Shown here piece by piece: positions 24,599 through 31,725 of a stretch of 64,000 nt of DNA. Origin of the DNA: Micrococcaceae bacterium Sec5.8 (GTDB lineage: Bacteria; Actinomycetota; Actinomycetes; Actinomycetales; Micrococcaceae). Location: contig CP143429.1 in NCBI GenBank assembly GCA_039636775.1, positions 3,224,001 through 3,288,000 of the forward strand. Reading direction: 5' to 3'. Both the position numbers and the translations under genes were made by a program. Position 1 is the stretch's first letter; every line of letters begins with the position of its first letter. The notes below the pieces were generated by a model. It was given only the letters and a program-made list of their open reading frames with translations, did no database searches and was not told the origin of the DNA.

Positions 24599-25927
24599 AT
24601 GACCCAAGAAACCGTCGCCCCCACCAGTGATGCTGTCCTGGACCGCGAAGAAACCATCTCCCGCGACGAGCTCGAGGCTTTGCAGCTCAGCCGCCTGCAG
24701 CACACCGTGGCCTACGCGTACGACCGCGTCCCCCTGTACAAGCGCAAGTTCGACGAGCACGGCGTCCACCCCACGGACCTCCGCGAACTCTCCGACCTCG
24801 CCAAGTTCCCCTTCACCACCAAAGAAGACCTCCGACTGGAGTACCCCTTCGGCATGTTCGCCGTACCGCAGCAGGAGGTGGCCCGCATCCACGCGAGCTC
24901 GGGAACCACCGGCCGCGCCACGGTGGTGGGCTACACCAAGCAGGACCTCGCCGACTGGGCCAAGCTCGTGGCACGTTCGCTGCGCGCCTCCGGCGTCCGC
25001 CCCGGCATGAAGGTCCACAACGCTTACGGCTACGGCCTCTTCACCGGCGGCATGGGTGCCCACGCCGGCGCCGAGGCCCTGGGCTGCACAGTCATTCCGA
25101 TCTCCGGCGGCCAGACCGAACGCCAGATCACCCTCATCCAGGACTTCAAGCCGGATGCGATCCTGGCCACCCCGACCTACCTGCTGACCATCGCCGACGC
25201 CATGATGAAGCAGGGCATCGACCCGGCTTCCACCTCGCTCAAGTACGCCGTCCTGGGCGCAGAGCCGTGGACTGAGGAAATGCGCCATGAGCTCGAAGCG
25301 ACCATGAACATCAAGGCCTGCGACATTTACGGGCTTTCCGAGGTCATGGGCCCGGGCGTCGCCGGCGAGGCCGTGGAAACCCAGGATGGCAGCCACATCT
25401 GGGAGGACCACTTCCGTCCCGAGATCATCGACGCCTTCGATCCCTCAGTGGTCCTGGGCGATGGAGAACACGGCGAACTGGTCTTCACGTCCCTGACCAA
25501 GGAAGCGCTGCCTATCATCCGGTACCGCACGAAGGACCTCACCCGGCTGCTGCCCGGCACCGCCCGTCCCGCGCACCGCCGCATGGGCCGCATCACCGGC
25601 CGCAGCGATGACATGATCATCCTTCGCGGCGTGAACCTGTTCCCCTCCCAGATTGAGGAGATCGCACTCCGGGTCCCCGAGCTGAGCCCGCATTTCCAGC
25701 TGGAGCTCACCCGTCCCGAGGGCCAGCGGATGGACCAGTTGACCGTCAGGATCGAACGCCGCGAGTCCGTCACAGTCGAGGGCGTCGCCTCCGCGGCCAA
25801 GGTCCTGCAGCAGCAAATCAAGATCCACGTCGGCTCCTCCTGCACCGTCGACGTCGTCGAACCCGGCTCCCTGGAGCGGTCCAACGGCAAGCTCCGCCGG
25901 ATCTACGACATGCGCCCCAAGGCCTGA
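24599..25927 (+). CDS. paaK: Phenylacetate-CoA ligase
   Basis: 442 residues of the adenylate-forming family. The phosphate-binding loop ASSGTTGRATVVGYT, the YGLSEVMGPG motif and the C-terminal RSDDMIILRGVNLFPSQIEE match PaaK. It activates phenylacetate with CoA and ATP, the first step of the aerobic hybrid pathway. I chose ATG 24599 (ACAGGGA upstream); the open frame runs further upstream only by reading through paaI. It is in an operon with paaI and followed by the regulator gene. Confidence 0.96.
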   Translation: MTQETVAPTSDAVLDREETISRDELEALQLSRLQHTVAYAYDRVPLYKRKFDEHGVHPTDLRELSDLAKFPFTTKEDLRLEYPFGMFAVPQQEVARIHASSGTTGRATVVGYTKQDLADWAKLVARSLRASGVRPGMKVHNAYGYGLFTGGMGAHAGAEALGCTVIPISGGQTERQITLIQDFKPDAILATPTYLLTIADAMMKQGIDPASTSLKYAVLGAEPWTEEMRHELEATMNIKACDIYGLSEVMGPGVAGEAVETQDGSHIWEDHFRPEIIDAFDPSVVLGDGEHGELVFTSLTKEALPIIRYRTKDLTRLLPGTARPAHRRMGRITGRSDDMIILRGVNLFPSQIEEIALRVPELSPHFQLELTRPEGQRMDQLTVRIERRESVTVEGVASAAKVLQQQIKIHVGSSCTVDVVEPGSLERSNGKLRRIYDMRPKA

Positions 25928-25955
25928 GCCCCTTTCCGCGCTCCCCCGCGTCGGC

Positions 25956-25996
25956 CGGCCCGGCTGGGTGTCCCTTAAGCCACACCTGCCGGGCCG
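25956..25996. other. Long imperfect inverted repeat between paaK and paaR
   Basis: The arms CGGCCCGGC and GCCGGGCCG pair over 9 bp and continue inward, after a mismatch, with GGTGT and ACACC around the loop CCCTTAAGCC. It could end the paaK transcript, but there is no T-run. Its right arm overlaps the left part of the paaR operator. Confidence 0.45.
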
Positions 25997-26013
25997 ACCG
26001 ATCGTTCATGAGA
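25990..26013. promoter_or_regulatory. PaaR-type operator before paaR
   Basis: The core GACCG, AT, CGTTC at 25996-26007 matches the other operator cores, while the outer arms are weak. It ends 11 bases before the TetR gene start, consistent with autorepression. Confidence 0.55.
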
Positions 26014-26024
26014 AACTAGCGAGT

Positions 26025-26630
26025 ATGCCCACCACAGCAAGCAGCACCAAACGCGGCCGTCCCGGTTATGACCAGCAGTCGGTGCTGGTGATCGCCGTGG
26101 ACGTCTTCAACCGCCACGGCTACGATGCCACCTCCATGGGCATCCTCGCGGAAAACTTGGGCATCTCCAAGTCCGCCATCTACCACCACGTCCCCTCCAA
26201 GGGGGACCTCCTGAAACTGGCACTGGACCACGCCCTGGGCGGGCTCGAAGCCATCCTGGACCAGCCCCAGGCTCTGACCGGCACGGCCGAGGCGCGGCTT
26301 GAGTTCGTTCTTCGCGAAACCATCTCGGTGCTGGTGGACCGGCTCCCGTTCGTCACGTTGCTGCTGCGCCTGCGCGGCAACACCGAAATTGAGCGGAACG
26401 CCATGGAACGCCGGCGCACCTTCGACCACAAGGTGGCGGCCTTGATCTCGGCGGCCCGCGACGAAGGCTCGCTCCGCCAGGACATCGACCCGCGCACCGT
26501 GACCCGGCTGCTCTTCGGGACGATCAACTCGATCGTCGAGTGGTACAAGCCGGGGGGTTCCCTCTCCCCCGAGAAACTCGCCGACGACGTCATCACCATG
26601 GCCTTCCACGGCCTCCACGTCCCCCGCTAG
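26025..26630 (+). CDS. paaR: TetR-family transcriptional regulator, PaaR
   Basis: 201 residues from ATG 26025. The N-terminal TetR helix-turn-helix is clear (VDVFNRHGYDATSMGILAEN then GISKSAIYHHVPSKGDLL), followed by a TetR_C ligand domain. Its place directly after paaK, and the shared operator at its own promoter, paaI, paaZ and the thiolase, identify it as the likely repressor of phenylacetate genes, released by phenylacetyl-CoA in known PaaR systems. The open frame upstream to 25968 runs over the operator and is unlikely to be translated. Confidence 0.88.
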   Translation: MPTTASSTKRGRPGYDQQSVLVIAVDVFNRHGYDATSMGILAENLGISKSAIYHHVPSKGDLLKLALDHALGGLEAILDQPQALTGTAEARLEFVLRETISVLVDRLPFVTLLLRLRGNTEIERNAMERRRTFDHKVAALISAARDEGSLRQDIDPRTVTRLLFGTINSIVEWYKPGGSLSPEKLADDVITMAFHGLHVPR

Positions 26631-26696
26631 TCGAGCGGTCCGGGGCTCCACCGGAATCCCATTGACCGCGCCGCGCACCCGGGCCACGCTGTGAGC

Positions 26697-27554
26697 ATGG
26701 CCACCAAACTCTCCCACGTACTCATGGGCACTTTCCCCCGGCTCCGGTACGAGCCCACTCCCAAAAGGATCCGTGCGAGCCTCGGCCGGACCGCCGTCGT
26801 CGACACACAGCAGGCGTGCCTGATCTGGGAACCGCGGCGGATCACCCCGGTCTTTGCCGTGCCGGAGCAGGACCTGCTGGCCCGGCTCAGCGTGCCGACA
26901 CTGCCGGCGGGCTCTCCCGAGGAGCACCCCTTCGCCCTCCGGCAGGGTGCTGCCGCGACGTCCCTCGACCCCACGACGGCGTTTGGCAACCACACCTGCG
27001 CCGGGGAGGAACTCGACGTCGTGACGGCTGCGGCGACCGTTCCCCGCGGCGCGTTCCGGCCCGAGGACCCCGACCTGGCCGGCTATGTGGTGCTGGACTT
27101 TGCCGCCTTCGACTGGCTCGAGGACGATGAGGAGATCATCGGCCACCCCCGGGATCCGTTCCACCGCGTTGATATCCGCGCATCGTCCGTGGAGGTGCAG
27201 GTAGCGCTCGACGGCGTGACGCTGGCCAAGACCGGCGGCGCGCAGCTGCTCTACGAAACGATGCTCCCGGTGCGCTACTACATCCCGCCCGCGGACGTGC
27301 GGCTGGACCTGCTGCAGGAGAGCCCCAAGCGGACCGTCTGCCCGTACAAGGGCCAAGCCAGTTATTGGAGCGTCCCGGGCTCGGCGCAGGGCCGGAACCT
27401 TGCGTGGAGTTACGACCGGCGGTTCCTCGACGCCGCCCAGATCCACGGCCTCATCAGTTTCTTCAACGAGCGGGTCGACCTGAGCGTGGGCGGTGAGCTG
27501 CAGCCCCGCCCTGTGACGCCGTGGTCCCGCCCGGGCGGTCCGGGGGCCGGCTGA
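26697..27554 (+). CDS. DUF427 family protein, two-module form
   Basis: 286 residues. The C-terminal half has the DUF427 hallmarks: a VALDGVTLAKT strand, YYIPPADVR, KRTVCPYKGQASYWSV and ISFFNERVDL. The N-terminal half contains a related but weaker copy, as in many actinobacterial homologues. The function is unknown; the fold is a small beta-rich barrel. ATG 26697 is chosen, with a GTG six bases earlier as an alternative. It stands alone between paaR and a VOC gene. Confidence 0.82.
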   Translation: MATKLSHVLMGTFPRLRYEPTPKRIRASLGRTAVVDTQQACLIWEPRRITPVFAVPEQDLLARLSVPTLPAGSPEEHPFALRQGAAATSLDPTTAFGNHTCAGEELDVVTAAATVPRGAFRPEDPDLAGYVVLDFAAFDWLEDDEEIIGHPRDPFHRVDIRASSVEVQVALDGVTLAKTGGAQLLYETMLPVRYYIPPADVRLDLLQESPKRTVCPYKGQASYWSVPGSAQGRNLAWSYDRRFLDAAQIHGLISFFNERVDLSVGGELQPRPVTPWSRPGGPGAG

Positions 27555-27621
27555 GGCGCCGCGCGGTGCATGGAACAGCGCCCCGGGCAGGCCGGGACGC
27601 TGTTGGGTGAGACGTTGCCGG

Positions 27622-28029
27622 CTAGAGCTGGTAGTCAGCCGCCGTGGTGATGTTCTCGTGGACGCAGAGGATGTTGCGCTCCGTGTCCGTGAACCAGGCG
27701 CACTTCTGCGAATCCGTTGTGCAGATGTGGTTCTCGGTCTTCAGATCCGGCAGGTTGTAGTCCTGGAACTGGACGCCCCTGGACTCCATCTCCTGAACGG
27801 TCCGTTCGATCTCGCTGACTTCAAAACTCAGGGTGGTGTGATCGGAGTGCTTTCCATCCCTGACGGGCATCAACGCCAGCATGGGGCCGCCGTCGCTGCC
27901 GAATAGTTCGCTTCCGTCGTCCGCCACTCCACGGTGCGGGAGACCCAAAGTGTCCGCATAGAAGCGGTGGGCACGCTCTGCATCATCGACTGGCAGGACT
28001 GTTGTGGCTTTGTTCAACAACAGGGTCAT
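27622..28029 (-). CDS. VOC-superfamily (glyoxalase-like) protein
   Basis: 135 residues with the duplicated beta-alpha-beta-beta-beta pattern of the vicinal oxygen chelate fold: KATTVLPVDDAERAHRFYAD at the start and CAWFTDTERNILCVHE at the end. The presumed metal positions are not all obvious (His/Glu), so catalytic activity is uncertain. AGGAGG precedes the ATG at 28029. It lies downstream of paaZ on the same strand, separated by 140 bp, and need not belong to the pathway. Confidence 0.82.
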   Translation of the reverse strand: MTLLLNKATTVLPVDDAERAHRFYADTLGLPHRGVADDGSELFGSDGGPMLALMPVRDGKHSDHTTLSFEVSEIERTVQEMESRGVQFQDYNLPDLKTENHICTTDSQKCAWFTDTERNILCVHENITTAADYQL

Positions 28030-28169
28030 TTCGCCACCTCCTACGCTGAAAATTCTACGCCGGGGCGGGGTGGAAAGAGCCGGCCTCTACGCCTCGAAGC
28101 GAGACTTGGTGCCAAGGTCCGCGGGGACAATGGGCGCGAAGTCACGCCTCGGCGGCAGTAACGGGCGGG

Positions 28170-30281
28170 CTACTTCTCCACAAGGGTAAGGACATCGTAG
28201 GTGGCCACGATCTCGTCGTTCTGGTTGGTCAGGACGGCGTCCCAGGCCACCTCGCCGTACTCGTCGGTCTCGCGCGGGGTGATCTTCTTGGCGGTCAGGG
28301 TGACCCGGATCGAATCGCCCGCGGCCACCGGCGTGATGAAGCGCAGGCTCTCCAGGCCGTAGTTCGCCAGGACCGGGCCCGGGGCAGGCTCCACGAACAG
28401 TCCGGCGCCCCAGGCGAGCAACAGGTACCCGTGGGCCACGATGCCCGGGAAGAACGGGTTGGCCGCCGCTGCCTCCTGGTTGGTATGGGCATAGAAAGTG
28501 TCGCCGGTGGAGTTGGCGAACTTGGTGATCTCCTCCAGGGTCACTTCGCGGAGCCCGGAGCGGATCGCGTCCCCGATGCGCAGCGTGCTCAGGTGTTTCC
28601 GGAACGGGTGCTGGCCCTCCGTCTCGAGGGTGAAGTTCCGGTCCGCTCCGGTGTGCCAGACGCCCGTGACGGCGGTCAGCATGTTCGGTGAGCCCTGGAT
28701 GGCGGTGCGCTGCATGTGGTGCAGGACGGAGCGGATGCCGCCGAGCTCCTCGCCGCCGCCGGCGCGGCCCGGGCCGCCGTGGACCAGGTGCGGGACCGGG
28801 GAACCGTGGCCGGTGGAACTGCGCGCGTCCTCGCGGTTGAGCATGTGCACCCGGCCGTGGTGGGCCGCGATGCCGGTGACGAGTTCGCGGGCAACGGCCG
28901 GATCGTTGGTGCAGACCGAGGCAACCAGCGATCCGCCGCCGCGGGCGGCGAGGCGGACGGCGTCGGCCAGGTCCGCGTAGCCGATCACCGAGGAGACCGG
29001 ACCGAAGGCCTCCAAAGAGTGGACCTCCTCAGCTTCCGGATCCGCCCAGCTCAGCAGCACAGGGGACATAAACGCCCCGTCCGCGACGACGCCAACGCTG
29101 CCGTCCGCGCTGGTGACCTTCGGCGAATCGAGCGTGCCGTAGGCGAGTTCACCGCCGGCGTCGAGCATGGACTGGACGGCGGCGCGCACATCGGCAAGCT
29201 GCTCCAGGGATGCCAGGGCGCCCATGTTGACGCCCTCGGCGCGCGGGTCTCCGAGGACAACGCGTTCCTTGATCCGTCCCCCCACGGCGGCGATGACGTC
29301 CTGTACCAGCTCCTGCGGCACGATGGCCCGGCGGATGGACGTGCACTTCTGCCCGGCCTTGGCGGTCATCTCGGTGACGAGTGACTTGATGAAGGCGTCG
29401 AACTCCGGGGTGCCCTTGACGGCGTCCGGGCCCAGGATCGAGGCGTTCAGGGAGTCGGTTTCCGAGGTGAAACGGACCCCGCCCTTGACCACGTTGACGT
29501 GGGACTTGAGCGTGTTGGCAGTGGTCGCCGACCCGGTGAAAGCCACGAGGTCGCGGTAGTCGAGGTGGTCCAGCAGGGTCCGGACCGAGCCGGAAACCAA
29601 CTGCAGGGAGCCCTTGGGCAGGATGCCGGATTCGATGATGGCCTTGACCACGGCGGCGGTGACGTACCCGGTGGGGGTGGCGGGCTTGACGATAGTAGGC
29701 ACGCCGGCGATGAACGCGGGCGCCAGCTTCTCGAGCATGCCCCAGACAGGAAAGTTGAAGGCGTTGATTTGCACGGCTACGCCGGGGATGCGGGTGTAGA
29801 TGTGCTCGCCGGCGAAGGATCCGTCCTTGGACAGCACCTCCATGGGGCCGTCCACAATGACCTGGGAGTTGGGAAGCTCACGCCGGCCCTTGGACCCAAA
29901 GGTGAAGAGGACCCCGATGCCGCCGTCGATATCGACCATTGAGTCGATGTTGGTGGCACCGGTCTGGGCGGAGAGCGCGTAGAACTCCTCGCGGCGGCCG
30001 TTCAGGTACTGCGCCAACTCCTTGAGCTTGAGCGCGCGCTGGTGGAAGGTCAGTTTGCCCAGTTCCGCCTGGCCGGTGGTGCGTCCGTAGTCCACGACGG
30101 CGGCAAGATCCAGTCCCTCGGTGCTCACTTTGGCGAGGAGTTCACCGGTGCTGGCGTCCCGCACGGAGGCGGCGCCAGCCGCCGATCCCGCGTCGGGGGT
30201 CCACCAGGAATCCCGGATGAAGCTGGGAACGATCCCGACAGTGTCTACTGTGGGTTCCGGAGCGGTTGCAGTGGTGGTCAT
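28170..30281 (-). CDS. paaZ: Bifunctional PaaZ: oxepin-CoA hydrolase / semialdehyde dehydrogenase
   Basis: 703 residues. The N-terminal aldehyde dehydrogenase domain (to about 540) carries the catalytic Cys313 in AGQKCTSIRRA and LVAFTGSATTANTL. The C-terminal MaoC-like hydratase domain carries FYAHTNQEAAAANPFFPG followed by AHGYLL. PaaZ opens the oxepin-CoA ring and oxidises the resulting aldehyde. GGAAGGA precedes ATG 30281. An operator lies 45 bases upstream, between paaZ and the divergent thioesterase. Full length with no sign of damage. Confidence 0.96.
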   Translation of the reverse strand: MTTTATAPEPTVDTVGIVPSFIRDSWWTPDAGSAAGAASVRDASTGELLAKVSTEGLDLAAVVDYGRTTGQAELGKLTFHQRALKLKELAQYLNGRREEFYALSAQTGATNIDSMVDIDGGIGVLFTFGSKGRRELPNSQVIVDGPMEVLSKDGSFAGEHIYTRIPGVAVQINAFNFPVWGMLEKLAPAFIAGVPTIVKPATPTGYVTAAVVKAIIESGILPKGSLQLVSGSVRTLLDHLDYRDLVAFTGSATTANTLKSHVNVVKGGVRFTSETDSLNASILGPDAVKGTPEFDAFIKSLVTEMTAKAGQKCTSIRRAIVPQELVQDVIAAVGGRIKERVVLGDPRAEGVNMGALASLEQLADVRAAVQSMLDAGGELAYGTLDSPKVTSADGSVGVVADGAFMSPVLLSWADPEAEEVHSLEAFGPVSSVIGYADLADAVRLAARGGGSLVASVCTNDPAVARELVTGIAAHHGRVHMLNREDARSSTGHGSPVPHLVHGGPGRAGGGEELGGIRSVLHHMQRTAIQGSPNMLTAVTGVWHTGADRNFTLETEGQHPFRKHLSTLRIGDAIRSGLREVTLEEITKFANSTGDTFYAHTNQEAAAANPFFPGIVAHGYLLLAWGAGLFVEPAPGPVLANYGLESLRFITPVAAGDSIRVTLTAKKITPRETDEYGEVAWDAVLTNQNDEIVATYDVLTLVEK

Positions 30282-30325
30282 CGTTGACGGGTCCTTCCAA
30301 CAGGGGCAAGATCAACACGGCCAGC

Positions 30326-30349
30326 ATTACTGACCGTCCGTTCGGTAAT
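30326..30349. promoter_or_regulatory. PaaR-type operator between paaZ and the divergent thioesterase
   Basis: This is the best palindrome of the set: ATTAC, T, GACCG, TC, CGTTC, G, GTAAT. Complementary ATTAC/GTAAT outer arms are complete. It agrees with the actinobacterial PaaR operator as I remember it (ACTNACCG, spacer, CGGTNAGT). It could control both divergent genes. Confidence 0.72.
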
Positions 30350-30445
30350 ATGTCTACAGTACATGAATGAGGCCTGCCGCACACTAGCTGCGGCGGCACG
30401 GACCGGCCCGAGCCCCTTGGATCTGCAGGCCATAAAGGAGACGCG

Positions 30446-30862
30446 ATGACGCCCGAACCCTCGAACACCGAGCTGTGGAAGATCACCCTTGGTGAACTCG
30501 ACGAAAAAATGGGCGTGAGGATCGTCGAGGAATCGGTCGACCGGGTCGTGGCCACCATGCCGGTGGAGGGCAACCGGCAATCGTTCGGGCTCCTGCATGG
30601 CGGAGCTTCACTGGCCGTCGGGGAGGCTGTGGGCTCCTGGGCGGCGGTCATCCACGCCAGCACGATGGGCAAAACGGCCGTCGGCGTCGACGTCTCGGCC
30701 ACCCACCACAAGTCCGCCCGTGAAGGCCTCATCACCATCACCGCGACGCCCATCCATCTGGGCGGCACTGTGACCACCCACGAGGTGCTGATCACCAACG
30801 AGGCCGGTCAGCGGCTCTGCACGCTGCGGATCACCAACCTGTTGCTGGACCGCAAAGGCTGA
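30446..30862 (+). CDS. Hotdog-fold acyl-CoA thioesterase (PaaI/MenI type)
   Basis: 138 residues with the family signature FGLLHGGASLAVGEAVGSWAA and a C-terminal RLCTLRITNLLL strand. The arrangement is like both PaaI thioesterases and DHNA-CoA thioesterases (MenI/YbgC class). It is divergent from paaZ with a shared operator, suggesting a role in phenylacetate or aryl-CoA turnover, but menB, menE and menA in this window leave MenI as a second possibility. GGAG lies before ATG 30446. Confidence 0.85.
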   Translation: MTPEPSNTELWKITLGELDEKMGVRIVEESVDRVVATMPVEGNRQSFGLLHGGASLAVGEAVGSWAAVIHASTMGKTAVGVDVSATHHKSAREGLITITATPIHLGGTVTTHEVLITNEAGQRLCTLRITNLLLDRKG

Positions 30863-30970
30863 GGTTGCGGGCAGGATTCCGAGAACTGCATCCAAAGGCG
30901 CTCCCCGGCCGGTAGTAACGGTGTAAGCACATCACCGCCCGGAACCGGGCAACTCAATGAGGAGTTAGAC

Positions 30971-31693
30971 ATGCGCAAATCCGTTTATGCCGCCGGGACA
31001 CTGTCCCTGCTGGCGGCGCTCACGTTCGCAGCCCCCGCCCAGGCGAGCGGAAATCACGACGGCGGCCGGCACCATGGCGACGACGCCCTGCTTTCGGTCC
31101 TGCACGGCGTCCCGGGCCTCACCGTGGACGTGTGGGTGGACGGCAAGCTCACCCTGGACGACTTCACCCCCGGAACCCTCGCGGGGCCGCTGAAACTTGA
31201 CGCGGGCGATTACAAGATCGCGATCACGGCAGCCGACGCCACCAGCGCGGACAACCCGGTGATCGGGCCGGTCAAGGTCCATCTCAAGGAGGGCCGGAAC
31301 TACACCGCTGTGGCCCACCTGGATGCTTCCGGAGCGCCCACTGCCACCCTGTTTAAGAACAGCACCTCGGCAAGTCCCAAGGGCCAGGGAAAGCTGACCG
31401 TCAGGCACGTGGCCGCGGCGCCCGCCGTTGACATCCTGGCCGGCGACACCGCTGTCATTAAGAACCTGCGCAACCCCAAGCAGAAGGTGCTGACCCTGGA
31501 GGCAGGGACGGTGTCCGCGTCGGTTGCGGCCGCCGGAACCACCGCGCCGCTGATCGGCCCGGCTGATGTACCGGTCACCGCTGGCAAAAACACCATTGTG
31601 TACGCCTGGGGCAGCCTGGCCGACGGCAACCTCCAGGTTGCCGTCCAGGTGGTCGACTCGGCTAAGTGGCGTGGCGACTGCGATCGGCACTGA
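30971..31693 (+). CDS. Secreted DUF4397 protein
   Basis: 240 residues with a typical Sec signal peptide (MRKSVYAAGTLSLLAALTF, cleavage after AQA around 26). Two similar DUF4397 strands-rich modules follow, including LLSVLHGVPGLTVDVWVDGK and KLTVRHVAAAPAVDILAG. DUF4397 proteins are surface or secreted beta-sandwich proteins of unknown role. GAGGAG precedes ATG 30971. It stands alone and converges on the protease gene. Confidence 0.88.
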   Translation: MRKSVYAAGTLSLLAALTFAAPAQASGNHDGGRHHGDDALLSVLHGVPGLTVDVWVDGKLTLDDFTPGTLAGPLKLDAGDYKIAITAADATSADNPVIGPVKVHLKEGRNYTAVAHLDASGAPTATLFKNSTSASPKGQGKLTVRHVAAAPAVDILAGDTAVIKNLRNPKQKVLTLEAGTVSASVAAAGTTAPLIGPADVPVTAGKNTIVYAWGSLADGNLQVAVQVVDSAKWRGDCDRH

Positions 31694-31725
31694 TGTATCG
31701 GTACTGATGCCAGGAGCGCCGGTGG